From positions 496,001-560,000 of the forward strand of contig NZ_CP029480.1 in NCBI RefSeq assembly GCF_003258705.1: DNA of 64,000 bases, written 5' to 3'. Of this stretch, positions 44,125 through 54,317 are shown one piece after another. The position numbers were made by a program, and so were the translations under genes. Numbering within the stretch: the first letter of the stretch is position 1; every line of letters begins with the position of its first letter. Source of the stretch: Arcticibacterium luteifluviistationis. Lineage in GTDB: Bacteria; Bacteroidota; Bacteroidia; Cytophagales; Spirosomataceae. The notes under the pieces are model-generated. The model saw nothing but the letters and a program-made list of their open reading frames with translations. It searched no databases and was not told the DNA's origin.

Positions 44125-45039
44125 ATGAAAAAAGTTTGGATTGACACCGACCTATCCGTAGGCATGAAAGAACTCAGTAAAGAAGGCTACTGCGACGTAG
44201 ACGACGGCTACGCTGTACTTCAACTGATGAAATCTGACAAAGTAGACATCTTAGGAATTTCTGCGATTTTTGGAAATACCACCATAGAAAACGCCTTAGC
44301 ACTCAGCCAATTCATGAGCAAAGAATTTGCTGACAACAAAATCCCTGTGTACGAGGGTTCTTCTAAAGCCCTAGACTATACCGACTTAGCCACAAACGAT
44401 GCCGTGGAAGCCATGGCAGCTGCTCTTAAGCAAGATAAAGTGACCATAATGGCAATAGGCCCAGCCACTAATGTGGGCATATTGCTTTTAAAACACCCAG
44501 AACTTAAAGAGCAAATAGAGCAAGTGGTACTGGTAGCAGGAAGAAGAAAACCAACAGACTATTTTGAGATAGGAAACATGGGAAACCATGCCAAAGACCT
44601 CAATTTTGATTTGGATAATGACGCCTTTAGAATCTTGCTAGAGTCTGGAGTTAAAACAGTTTTATGTCCTTTTGAAATCTCTAAAAAGGTTTGGGTCAAA
44701 CAAACCGACTTAGAAAAACTAGCAGAAGGAGATGCTGCGAACAAATGGATTTCTAAAGCCTCCGAAGCATGGCTAGCACAGTGGGTAACTATGGGTGCAG
44801 CAGGTTTTAACCCTTTTGATGTTTTGGCGAGTCATTATATCATTAGCCCAGAAGACATCATTTCAGAAGAGCTATACGCACGCCTAGAGCTGCACTCAGA
44901 CGACACCGTAAAAGACACCGAAAGAAAAGCCTTCAAGCAGTATTTACTCTGCGACGACAAACCAAGCGGCTTCCCCGTAACCTACTGTTATGATGTAGTG
45001 GAAGATTATCAAGAGAAATTGATGGGTAGTTTGGTGTAA
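44125..45039 (+). CDS. Inosine-uridine-preferring nucleoside hydrolase family protein
   Basis: This 304-residue cytoplasmic protein starts KVWIDTDLSVG and continues YCDVDDGYAVLQLM, the calcium-binding Asp cluster of nucleoside hydrolases (here stretched by an insertion between DTD and DVDD). It then has ILGISAIFGNTTIENAL, MAIGPATNVGILLLKHPEL and VLVAGRRKPTD. The late NFDLDNDAFRILLESG and FNPFDVLASHY supply further ligands. These enzymes split nucleosides into base and ribose. The insertion in the Asp cluster makes the exact substrate uncertain. Confidence 0.87.
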   Translation: MKKVWIDTDLSVGMKELSKEGYCDVDDGYAVLQLMKSDKVDILGISAIFGNTTIENALALSQFMSKEFADNKIPVYEGSSKALDYTDLATNDAVEAMAAALKQDKVTIMAIGPATNVGILLLKHPELKEQIEQVVLVAGRRKPTDYFEIGNMGNHAKDLNFDLDNDAFRILLESGVKTVLCPFEISKKVWVKQTDLEKLAEGDAANKWISKASEAWLAQWVTMGAAGFNPFDVLASHYIISPEDIISEELYARLELHSDDTVKDTERKAFKQYLLCDDKPSGFPVTYCYDVVEDYQEKLMGSLV

Positions 45040-45065
45040 GGGTTTTGGACTTAGTGTTATTTAAG

Positions 45066-45094
45066 CAGGGTTTCTTTTGGGGCTCTGTTTTTTT
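45066..45094 (+). terminator. Weak terminator-like hairpin after the nucleoside hydrolase
   Basis: CAGGG (45066-45070) can pair with CTCTG (45083-45087), followed by seven T. The stem is short, so this is tentative. Confidence 0.4.
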
Positions 45095-45318
45095 GTAAGC
45101 TAGAACCTTTAAATGTTTCACATAAATGAGAGTTTAGTGAGTATCCATCTTTAGTTATGCTAAAATTCTAAAACAGATTTTAATAATACATTTGACAAAA
45201 TCAAAATGCTCACTTAGCTATCTTAAATTAAATAACTAATTTCAGCCTTTAAGCTGAAAGGCTAAAGCCAAAACCAAGCCGACAGTTACCCCAAAATTGC
45301 GAGTTCTTTACGAAAATC

Positions 45319-48300
45319 ATGAAACACATCTTTATACTTTTTTTTATCACATCAGTTGTTTGTCATGCCCAAATAAACAATTCTGTTATTTTAGATAGCT
45401 ATTTTTATAGCTACTGCCCAGGAGCAACCGTAGAAGTTAAATTTAAAACAAAAGGCACATTTAATTCAGACAATGAGTTTGTCATTGAGCTATCTGACGA
45501 AGAAGGAGGCAACTTTAAAGAGCTAAAAAGGACTGATTCAATCTCTACCAAAATCACTATTCCAGAAAACATACTTTATGGCGAAGGGTATCAAATAAGA
45601 GTTAAAGCAACGTCTCCATCTGTCGAGGGGAATCGATCAAATAAATTCACTATAAAAAGCAAGCCTAACGCCATCATTTCTTATCCAGAGGGTTCTCCGA
45701 TAAACCCTTATAAAAGCATTAATCTAAATTGTAAAATAACAGGAGGATCTCCTTACAATATAGTTTTAAACGACAGCAGCAAATATTCACTTTATGACGC
45801 ACAAAATGACAATAACTATTTGATTACAAAACTTGTAGAAAATGATTATGTATATGAAATATCAGAAATAAGAAATGAATGTGGTTTAGGAACCTTTTCA
45901 GGGCAGGCTAATATCAAGTCTAACCCTTTCGGACTTATTATTAAAGGTTTACAACAAGAGTATTACATTTGTCCAGGTCAAAAAATAATATTTTCGTTTA
46001 GTGCCAATGGAACAATAAATGAGGACAACTCCTTTAAGCTAAGGTTAAAATCTACCATCGGTAGCTACCAAAAAGACATTGACGTTGTAGAAAATGATAG
46101 CGGTTTTTTAGAATCAACTTTACCTTTAGACCTTGAAGATATTAAATACTTTACTATCCAATTGGTAGCGTCTAGTCCTGAACTTTATAGTGATATACTG
46201 GTATTAAGGGTTCCAGAAAAAGCTAATGTCAGAAACATTTACAATGGTTTTTCTTATTATGGCGGAATCCCATCATTAAGAGTTAATATTTCAGATGGAC
46301 TCCCTCCTTACACGATATCATTATCGAATGGTCAAACCCACTATTTAACAAAGGAAAACTCAGAAATTCCATTAATTGACTTCAATGAACAAGATGCATT
46401 CTTAAGTATTAAAGACCAATGCGGTATTATTGAAAGCCGTTTTCATAGCATAAACGTATCACTTCCTAGTTTTATCACTATTGATTCGCTTCCAACAAGA
46501 AATTACTGTGTAGGCGATTTACTTGAGGTTCCAATAACTTCAAATTTGAATATCACCAGTGATACTAAGTTTTACTTTAAGCTTTGGGGCGAAACTATAG
46601 CTTATCGGCCAACAATTGAAGCTAAACTTAATGGCAATAAACTGTCTGCAATAGTTCCCAATATTCAAGGAGACAATTATACCATCATGATAAGCTCAGC
46701 TAATCCTAACTATGAACATACATTATTCAACAGAAGAATTAGAATCAATCAAGCACCCGAAGCGTCCATCTCCATAAAAAGTAACCCATTGTATAAATGG
46801 TTAGAATTAAACCCAGGAAAATCTTTTTCTCCAAACTTGGTCAAACTGGACATTGATGGTAAAGAGCATATTTTAAATACTATTGATTTCTCCTATGTAT
46901 TCCCAAATTATCGTCTCAAAGTTAATACTCAAAAAAATCAAACTTTCACTTTAAAAGAAGTGACAAATGAGTGCGGAACTGCAATATTAAAGGAAGAAAC
47001 TAAAACAGTAATAAACATCATAGAGAATCCACAAAACAGGCATATTATTATAGGCTCATTGCCAAAGTCAAGCTATTGTGTTGGCGAGCAAGTAGCTGTC
47101 AATTTTGAAATACAAGGTGATTTAAAAGAGAATGAAGTGATAGAGCTTTACAGAACCACAGACCAGCAGGATTTTGTAATAAAACTAGCTGAATCAAGAC
47201 AAAGTCCTGTGAGGTATACTGTTTCGCAAAACTCCTATTTTAATCAAGAAAAGATTTTCTTGAAAATAAGTAATTCAGATATCAAAAGTGACGAGAGGGG
47301 CCTTAGAGTTATGACCAAACCAACAGTTCACTTCCCTATTCTTAAAACTCAATTAATAAAGAATGAGCCGCTTGCATTAAAAATAGGTCATGAAGGTAGC
47401 ACTCCATTAGAATATACCCTTAATGGTTTAAAAAGAGTTATTCACTCTAACTCTTACTCATCTATCAATTTTACAGAAATTATGTACCTCTATCCTAAGG
47501 AAAATATCACTTACAAAATTGAATCTGTAAAGAACGCCTGTGGTAATATGGAGACAATTGTAACTGACGAGGTAGAAATAGAGACATCCACTAGTCAACT
47601 TTTCTTTGATGATTACAATTCATCTATAATATCAAGAATATGTGCTGGAGAAATACTCAGAGTTCCTTATAAAGGAATATACATAAAAAAAGACACAAAA
47701 GTTTTTGTTGAGCTTACTGATGCTGAGGGTTTAAATTTCACTAAAGTACCGACATATCAAGAAGGCAATACACTGCTAGTACGCATTCCAGAAGACTTAA
47801 AACATTCAAGTAAATATAAAGTCAGAATGGTTGCTCAAAACCTTGAAGACACTTATTATTCTGAAGAAAAGCCTTTAACTATTTTAGAACACGCTACTGG
47901 AAGAATCTCCAGCAAAGAAGGTACTGACTTAGTAGAAATAAATGGTAAGGAACAAATTGCTTTAATGTTCAACTTTACTGGCTCACCAACCTATGAAACT
48001 ATAATTTCTAATTTGTACAAGGAAACCTACAATTTAGACCCCACGCATCGATTTAGCAGTTACCCTTCTCCAGCCACACTAAATGTTAATCCAACCAAAA
48101 GAACAAATTATACCATTAAGCAATTGATGAATTCTTGCGGATTTGGTGAGGTGTCGGGTACAGTTACCGTAGCCGTAAAACCCTATACTGAGGTGGTAAA
48201 ACTTTCAACCAATAATGTTTGTCAAAATGGAAAAACAACGTTGGACTTAAACCTCTTCGGAGATTATCTTGATGATGACTTAGTTCTTGTTAACCTTTAT

Positions 48301-49578
48301 CAATTTATTTCGGAAAAACTACAGCTTGTAAAAGAGCTCACTAAATTTAAGGCAAAAGATAATGGAAGTATTGAACTATTATTCCCCGATGAAATTAATG
48401 CTGGACAGTATTTTATTTCAGCAGACTTTGAAAAGAACATCCTCAATGATGTGTCTATTTCAAATTATAATAGAATAACCGTAAAAAGTCTTCCAAGCTT
48501 AGAAATCAGTGGTAATGCAGTGGTGAATAAAGGTAATTCCACCTTTTTCAATATTAATGCCATAGGCTCTGGGCCTATAAACTATGAATTAAATGATGGC
48601 ACACTAGGTACTTTATACAGCTCCGGAAATTCTGTAATAAAAGTAACACCAAATGCCAGTTTTACTTACTCCATTAAATCGGCCTCTAACGATTGTGGCA
48701 TAGCCCTAACTTCTGGCGTTTTTAGGGTGACCGTAAATGAACTATCAAATAATACCATTGACCTTTTACAATTATCTGATAATTCATTCTGCCCTGATGA
48801 AACAGTTTCTCTAGCGTTTGAGCTTAATGGCTCCTTTTCTGATGATAACATCTTTATCGCTCAAATTTCAGATAATATGGGGGAGAACTTTACTGATATT
48901 GCTGATGCCAGTACTAAACAAAGTCCAATTTCATTTAAACTACCCAGTAATTTGATACCGGGAAATAATTATAGGTTCAGAGTTATTGCAACTGATAATG
49001 ACGTCAAAAGCAATACCAGCCCAAACCCAATAACAATTTCGGATGTAATTCAATTAAAAGTAAGTGGACCTGACTTTTACATACCAGGTAACCCTATAAA
49101 TGTGAAGATAGAATCTTCAGGTTCCTCTAGCTTTTATTTTACAGTCACTGATTCTCTAAGTGGTGGTTTCATTTCCAATAATTATATAACAACTAACCCT
49201 TACAATTTTAAGCTATACCCTACACAGCCTACTGTTTATAAATTCTCCGGAGGAAATCAATGTGGTTCTGCCACATTCGATGGCTCCAATTTTTTAGTTG
49301 TTGATTTACCACTTACGTCCAAAACCGAGCCTAAAGTATTTATTCAAGTATATCCAAATCCTGCAACTAATCGTGTAAGAGTTAAAACTCTCAATAATTT
49401 AGAATTAAATAACATTTCTCTTTTTAGCCAAAACGGGTTAAATATTAATCTATTTCCAACAAGTATAAATCAGGACGAAATAGAATATGACATTTCCGGT
49501 CTAAATCCAGGAGTATATATATTCAAGGTTTATCAAAAAGATAAGATTCTAACTTCTAAATTTATTATCAATAATTGA
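45319..49578 (+). CDS. Giant secreted protein with seven repeats and a T9SS sorting domain
   Basis: This 1419-residue protein has a signal peptide ending near VVCHAQ. Seven units of roughly 185-195 residues follow, each opening with a Cys motif (YCPG, ICPG, YCVG, YCVG, ICAG, VCQN, FCPD) and a G-F-DN-F strand pattern, and closing with a CG or CGxA motif (ECGLGTFSG, DQCGII, ECGTA, ACGN, SCGFGEVSG, DCGIALTSG, QCGSATF). The units look Ig-like and the paired Cys may form disulfides. The C-terminal 80 residues (VYPNPATNRVRVKT..ISGLNPGVYIFKV..KFIINN) are a type A T9SS sorting domain. It is probably exported and attached to the surface; its ligand is unknown. Confidence 0.85.
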   Translation: MKHIFILFFITSVVCHAQINNSVILDSYFYSYCPGATVEVKFKTKGTFNSDNEFVIELSDEEGGNFKELKRTDSISTKITIPENILYGEGYQIRVKATSPSVEGNRSNKFTIKSKPNAIISYPEGSPINPYKSINLNCKITGGSPYNIVLNDSSKYSLYDAQNDNNYLITKLVENDYVYEISEIRNECGLGTFSGQANIKSNPFGLIIKGLQQEYYICPGQKIIFSFSANGTINEDNSFKLRLKSTIGSYQKDIDVVENDSGFLESTLPLDLEDIKYFTIQLVASSPELYSDILVLRVPEKANVRNIYNGFSYYGGIPSLRVNISDGLPPYTISLSNGQTHYLTKENSEIPLIDFNEQDAFLSIKDQCGIIESRFHSINVSLPSFITIDSLPTRNYCVGDLLEVPITSNLNITSDTKFYFKLWGETIAYRPTIEAKLNGNKLSAIVPNIQGDNYTIMISSANPNYEHTLFNRRIRINQAPEASISIKSNPLYKWLELNPGKSFSPNLVKLDIDGKEHILNTIDFSYVFPNYRLKVNTQKNQTFTLKEVTNECGTAILKEETKTVINIIENPQNRHIIIGSLPKSSYCVGEQVAVNFEIQGDLKENEVIELYRTTDQQDFVIKLAESRQSPVRYTVSQNSYFNQEKIFLKISNSDIKSDERGLRVMTKPTVHFPILKTQLIKNEPLALKIGHEGSTPLEYTLNGLKRVIHSNSYSSINFTEIMYLYPKENITYKIESVKNACGNMETIVTDEVEIETSTSQLFFDDYNSSIISRICAGEILRVPYKGIYIKKDTKVFVELTDAEGLNFTKVPTYQEGNTLLVRIPEDLKHSSKYKVRMVAQNLEDTYYSEEKPLTILEHATGRISSKEGTDLVEINGKEQIALMFNFTGSPTYETIISNLYKETYNLDPTHRFSSYPSPATLNVNPTKRTNYTIKQLMNSCGFGEVSGTVTVAVKPYTEVVKLSTNNVCQNGKTTLDLNLFGDYLDDDLVLVNLYQFISEKLQLVKELTKFKAKDNGSIELLFPDEINAGQYFISADFEKNILNDVSISNYNRITVKSLPSLEISGNAVVNKGNSTFFNINAIGSGPINYELNDGTLGTLYSSGNSVIKVTPNASFTYSIKSASNDCGIALTSGVFRVTVNELSNNTIDLLQLSDNSFCPDETVSLAFELNGSFSDDNIFIAQISDNMGENFTDIADASTKQSPISFKLPSNLIPGNNYRFRVIATDNDVKSNTSPNPITISDVIQLKVSGPDFYIPGNPINVKIESSGSSSFYFTVTDSLSGGFISNNYITTNPYNFKLYPTQPTVYKFSGGNQCGSATFDGSNFLVVDLPLTSKTEPKVFIQVYPNPATNRVRVKTLNNLELNNISLFSQNGLNINLFPTSINQDEIEYDISGLNPGVYIFKVYQKDKILTSKFIINN

Positions 49579-49960
49579 TTTATCCTTCATTTAAAATATC
49601 TATCTCAGTTGGAAATGGATTTAACAATTGTTCTTAATATTAAATGCAAAGTTCCTGCAGGACTAAAAATTGTATTAAATCTCAGATTTTATTTCAATTT
49701 TAATAATCTAAAAAAACAATTTCGAGACACATTACGAGAAATCACGCCCTGCTATTCAAAGAGTCTTAAGACCGAAAGCCTCCTGTAAAAATCGTAATAG
49801 TCAAAAGGTCTTGCTAAATATCAAAATAGCATTTTAAAACTAGCCTTGATCTACTTAGGTTTCATATAACTAACATCACCTATTTCTTGAAAAACCTGTA
49901 TTTACCTCCAAGAACTAGATAAGAAAAAAACGGCATATCGCGAGCCATCCAATCCCTAGT
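49579..49960. other. Intergenic stretch
   Basis: No gene or terminator was recognised. From about 49961 on, the sequence has a decayed copy at 56881 (see the repeat entry). Confidence 0.4.
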
Positions 49961-50270
49961 TTCCTAACAATTACATCATATTAAATTCTTCTCTTTTCGG
50001 TAACATCAGGGTAATTTTGGCGTCATTTCATAATCGACGAAATAGAATTTGAAACATGCTCTTAAAAAGAGCTAATTTGTACCGTTCTATCAGCCATAAA
50101 ACAAAAAATATCTTATGCGGAATCTATTCGTAACAAGCCTCCTGTTTATCATTCTCTGTTCCTGTTCCACTCCACAGGAAGAAAACCTTTCGGTAAAAAA
50201 TGTAATGGATGATGTCATCACTAGGCTTTATGGTGAAGTCTCTCCTGCAGCTTTTGATAGCGTCAATACC
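49961..50270 (+). repeat. Duplicated block: upstream region and 5' end of the phosphatase-like gene
   Basis: This block matches 56881-57222 over the non-coding part (shared TTCCT.ACAATT, GGTAATTTTGGC against GGTAATTTGGC, CGAAATAGAA, GTTCTATCAGCCAT) and the first codons. The distance from TTCCT to the ATG is 154 bases here and 156 bases in the other copy. Confidence 0.75.
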
Positions 50271-51887
50271 AATTTTATGCTAGACTTTTTGACCGAAAAA
50301 GAAAAGGTAGTACTCGCCACCAAGTACCAGTATTTCAAGGTCAATGTACCTGTGACCGTTTCTTTAATGCGTCATGTGGAGCAGTCTATAGTACCTTTCT
50401 GGTTAGAAGAAAGTGGTTTTGTTAAAACAGACAAGAAGGTTAAAAATGTCCAATACGAATATGAAGTCTGGCAAAAGGATTTTGACGCTGGCTGGGTGAA
50501 CTTAGGTATCCCAGGTTTTGATAAAGACAGGGTGGTTTATTTCATATCTGTAGGAGCCCAAAATAAGGGTGATGATTTAAAAATCACTGAGCAGTATCCA
50601 TCGGAATACAGTTTAGAAAAAATGGAAAAAGGGGCTTTTACCTATCATGACTGGTCTGACCTAAAAATCACCGAATTGCCTGAAGAGCTTGAAGGCCAAA
50701 TACTTTTTACCACCGTAAGAGGAAGAGCTAGAGAAGCACACGTAGAAGGAGCTTTCCGTAAAACGATTTTCCCTTCTTCTGCCGCACCAGACCAAATCAT
50801 TCTAACATGGAGTGAAGACCCTACAAATTCCGTAAACCTGCAATGGAGAACCAATACTGTCGTAAAAGAAGGAACCGTGAAGTATTGGAAACAGGGCAGC
50901 ACAGACAGTCTTTCTACAGAAGCTACTGTGAAAGTAATGGAAGACAGAATGCTTTATAACGACCGCTACATTCATAGGCATACTGCAATGCTGAGTCAAT
51001 TGGAAGCAAATACAACGTACGAATATCGTGTGGGTTCGGCGGTAGAAAATTCATGGTCTGAGCTTAGAAATTTCAAAACAGAAGCCAAAGACATCAACGC
51101 ATTTTCTTTTATATGGTTTGGCGATACTCATAAAGACCCAAAATGGGCAGAGCTCTTACAAGACTCCTATGTACGCCATCCAGAAATAGCATTTTATTCT
51201 ATAGCCGGCGATATTGTTACCACAGGACTTTACAGAGACCAATGGGATGAGTTTTTTGGATATGCAAAAGATGTTTTCGCCTACAAACCCTTAATGCCTG
51301 TTCCTGGCAATCACGATAGGCAAGATGGATTGGGTGCTTGGATGTACTATGATTTATTTAGTTTACCTGAAAATGGCCCTGAAAAAGTAGATAAAGAAAG
51401 TACGTATGCGTTTGAATATGGGAATGCACTCTATGTCATGATTGACGCCACACAACCAAATGAAGCACAAACGGAGTGGATTGAGAAACAGTTGAAAAAC
51501 TCCAAAGCTACTTGGAAGTTTGTGATGTTTCATTTTCCGCCATACAATTTTGAAGAGCCTTATTTAGATATTCAAGAAGAATGGGGTGGCATTTTTGATA
51601 CTTACCATGTAGACATGGTGATGTCTGGGCATATTCATTATTACATGCGTACCAAACCTATGAATGCGGGCAAAGTGGTGAACTCCTTTAAAGAAGGAAC
51701 AGTTTACGCTGTTTCAATAGGAACCCATGGCAATCACGACGATATAGGCCAAGAACCATACGCCGTAACAAGATATAAAGACGGACAGTTTTACCAACAC
51801 ATGGAGATTAAAGATAAGGTCTTAAAATACACCACTTATAACAAAGAAGGCAAAATAGTAGACGAACTCTTGATTGATAAAAACTAG
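50115..51887 (+). CDS. Purple-acid-phosphatase-like lipoprotein, long form
   Basis: This 590-residue protein has a lipobox (LFIILCSC, Cys at 16). The first 200 residues form an extra domain of unknown type (LDFLTEKEKVVLATKYQYFK, MRHVEQSIVPFWLEESGF). Then come a fibronectin-like domain (QIILTWSEDPTNSVNLQWRT) and the metallophosphoesterase core: FIWFGDTHKD, YSIAGDIVTTG, PVPGNHDRQD, MFHFPPYN and VMSGHIHYYM, with all metal ligands present. It should hydrolyse phosphate esters at the outer membrane or cell surface. It is a single gene with its own terminator. A relic of a sister copy lies at 57037. Confidence 0.87.
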   Translation: MRNLFVTSLLFIILCSCSTPQEENLSVKNVMDDVITRLYGEVSPAAFDSVNTNFMLDFLTEKEKVVLATKYQYFKVNVPVTVSLMRHVEQSIVPFWLEESGFVKTDKKVKNVQYEYEVWQKDFDAGWVNLGIPGFDKDRVVYFISVGAQNKGDDLKITEQYPSEYSLEKMEKGAFTYHDWSDLKITELPEELEGQILFTTVRGRAREAHVEGAFRKTIFPSSAAPDQIILTWSEDPTNSVNLQWRTNTVVKEGTVKYWKQGSTDSLSTEATVKVMEDRMLYNDRYIHRHTAMLSQLEANTTYEYRVGSAVENSWSELRNFKTEAKDINAFSFIWFGDTHKDPKWAELLQDSYVRHPEIAFYSIAGDIVTTGLYRDQWDEFFGYAKDVFAYKPLMPVPGNHDRQDGLGAWMYYDLFSLPENGPEKVDKESTYAFEYGNALYVMIDATQPNEAQTEWIEKQLKNSKATWKFVMFHFPPYNFEEPYLDIQEEWGGIFDTYHVDMVMSGHIHYYMRTKPMNAGKVVNSFKEGTVYAVSIGTHGNHDDIGQEPYAVTRYKDGQFYQHMEIKDKVLKYTTYNKEGKIVDELLIDKN

Positions 51888-51914
51888 TCTTAAAGGCTAC
51901 ATCTTAAAGTGCTT

Positions 51915-51950
51915 ATGGGGAAGTAATTCAATTGCTTCCCCATTTTTTTT
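51915..51950 (+). terminator. Terminator of the phosphatase-like lipoprotein gene
   Basis: ATGGGGAAG and CTTCCCCAT form a 9-base stem followed by eight T, about 27 bases past the stop. A worn copy is at 57243-57272. Confidence 0.85.
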
Positions 51951-52399
51951 GTAAAAACTGGCTGCAACACCTTTTTAGAAAAAAATCGAGACTAAACACT
52001 TTCGCTAGGCCTTGCCGCTTAAAAAGTGATTAGTACCCTTTATAGCTGTGTGCTTTTATCATGCTAGCTAAAACAACCTTATTCCGGTAGAAACTATGAA
52101 ATATCACAAAGCATTAATGGATAAAGCGAAGATTAATAACTAATTACATTTATGTAAAACCAAGGCCATGGCTTCTTTAATCATTCATAGTTTGAGCTTT
52201 ATAAAAAGACTGTCCCTAAACAGTGCCTTCATAAAATAATTGGGATATTTAAAGCATAAGTCGAAAAACATACGAAATTGATTATCAAGAATACTTCGAT
52301 AAACAAATTATAATGTTAAATCACTAGTAATCTAAAATGCTTTTATGTCGTATTTTAGTGTAGGCTTTTTATGGTGAAGCCCACTAATTTAAATCATAC
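51951..52399. other. Intergenic stretch
   Basis: About 450 AT-rich bases without a recognisable gene, RNA or repeat. Confidence 0.4.
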
Positions 52400-54133
52400 A
52401 TGCAGCACAAAAGAAAATTAGGTATTGTTGGCGTTGGGCCAAGAGGTCTTTATTCTTTAGAGAACTTTGTTTCAGCACTGCCTGATTTAACAAACCTTCA
52501 TATTTTGCTTTTTGAAAAAACTGGTAATTTTGGCAACGGTCAAGTCTATGACCTTAATCAGGAAGAAACCAACTGGATGAACGTTTCTGAAAGGATCCTG
52601 TCAATAGAAATGCGAGAAGCATTAGAAGTGTCTCAAATCCATATTCCATCCTTTCCTTCTTATCAAGAATGGATAAATAAAAAATATGATAAAATCTCGC
52701 TGAATATTCCGGACTATTACCCACCTCGTTCTAAAATTGGAAATTACTTAAGAGAGCGTTTTTTAACATTCATAAAGCCGCTTATACATTCCAAAAAAGC
52801 CACATTAATAAGCGAAAAAGTTGAAAATATTACTCTCAAAAGCAATGGAAAATTAAGTATAAACACTGATCAAGAAACTTATGATGATTTAAATGAAGTA
52901 CTTCTAACTATTGGGCATCAGCCCACAAAACTTGACAAACAAATTCAGGAATGGAGTCACTTTGTTTCTTATAATCGCGGGTTAAAACTTTATACAGCAC
53001 CCTATCCGGTTCATGACTACATAGATGATTCACAACTTACTGAAAATAGTAAAATTGGTATTCGTGGATTTGGCCTAGCCATGATAGATGTAGTGAGGGC
53101 GATTGCAGAGAAGTTCGGCAAATTTGTAATAGATGATAAAAACACCCGAGCATGTCATTACAGCACCTCTTATAACATTTCTGGCATGCTTATCCCCTTT
53201 TCATTAGAAGGCTTGCCACCAGCTCCAAAACCTCTAAATGCCATACTAGATAACGGTTTTAAGCCTACTGACGAGCAATTGCTGGAATTCGAAAGTAAAA
53301 TTGGAAATAAGGAAACTCAACAAAAGGCAGACAGTACCCTATTTTTAATAGAAGCTTTTTCTCCAATAGCTGCCGAAAAATACCATAAGCTTCCTCATAC
53401 ATACTTAACAAAAAGTATAAGTATAAAAGAAACAGAACATATTATTAAAGAATGGCTATTAGACCAGACTTTTCAGCACCCCACTCTTTTGACACAGCAC
53501 CAGACGGCAGCCGAGGTTATGCAAAATTTTGTGGACATGGCCACAGGAAAAAAAGCGGTCAGTTTAGACTATTGTATTGGGCAAGTTTGGCGATTTTGTC
53601 AACCTTCCATCTATAATCAACTTTCCTTTAACAGCTGTGATGTAAATGTTTTTGCTGATATCATAGCATTAGATGAATCTACAAAAAGGTACTCTTACGG
53701 CCCACCAGTGGAGAGCATGCAGCAAATGTTAGCTTTGGTAAAAGCTCAGTTAATGAGCTTAGAAGTGGTTAATAATCCTAAGATTACACTAAGCTCTGAA
53801 GGATGGCATTTCAACCCTGAAAATAGCTCTCTCATTGCCAATATTATGATAGATTCGGTTTTAGATCCACCAAAGATTGAAGCAGTCAGTGCCCCAATTG
53901 TTGAAAAACTTCTTTCTAATAATTTAATGGAAACCATTCATGACGATTTAGGTGTAGATACCGACGAAAATGGCTATCTGAAATCGTCCAATATCAACAC
54001 TAAAATACCAATAGCCTTGCTAGGCCGATTGGCAAAAGGAACTATTATTGGTGTTGATGCCATTGCAGAATGTTTTGGTGATAGACCTGAAAAATGGGCA
54101 AAAGAAGCCGCTAGACGGTTTTCGACATATTAA
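52400..54133 (+). CDS. FAD/NAD(P)-binding protein (NAD_binding_9 type)
   Basis: This 577-residue cytoplasmic protein begins KLGIVGVGPRGLYSLENF, a Rossmann dinucleotide loop (GxGxxG), with the ribose-binding acidic residue in ILLFEK. NWMNVSERILSI and LLTIGHQPTKLD are typical of the FAD-NAD(P)-binding family that stands alone in many bacteria. LALLGRLAKGTIIGVDAIAE-like sequence closes the second nucleotide domain. The family resembles N-hydroxylases and dehydrogenases, but the reaction is unknown. It is monocistronic; the next gene (sulfatase) starts 184 bases later. Confidence 0.78.
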   Translation: MQHKRKLGIVGVGPRGLYSLENFVSALPDLTNLHILLFEKTGNFGNGQVYDLNQEETNWMNVSERILSIEMREALEVSQIHIPSFPSYQEWINKKYDKISLNIPDYYPPRSKIGNYLRERFLTFIKPLIHSKKATLISEKVENITLKSNGKLSINTDQETYDDLNEVLLTIGHQPTKLDKQIQEWSHFVSYNRGLKLYTAPYPVHDYIDDSQLTENSKIGIRGFGLAMIDVVRAIAEKFGKFVIDDKNTRACHYSTSYNISGMLIPFSLEGLPPAPKPLNAILDNGFKPTDEQLLEFESKIGNKETQQKADSTLFLIEAFSPIAAEKYHKLPHTYLTKSISIKETEHIIKEWLLDQTFQHPTLLTQHQTAAEVMQNFVDMATGKKAVSLDYCIGQVWRFCQPSIYNQLSFNSCDVNVFADIIALDESTKRYSYGPPVESMQQMLALVKAQLMSLEVVNNPKITLSSEGWHFNPENSSLIANIMIDSVLDPPKIEAVSAPIVEKLLSNNLMETIHDDLGVDTDENGYLKSSNINTKIPIALLGRLAKGTIIGVDAIAECFGDRPEKWAKEAARRFSTY

Positions 54134-54317
54134 ATGCAAGACCTAGATTAAAAGCTTCTACCGAATAGCAGCCTTTCATAATCTACTAAACTACTAGCTT
54201 GATAGGTAATTACACATAAAAAAACTCTCAGTTTAAAATCCTTAAATCGATTATCTTTAATTTAAGGCTTCGTACATCATCGTTTACGCTTGTTATTTTT
54301 TTCTAGAATCAACCCTT

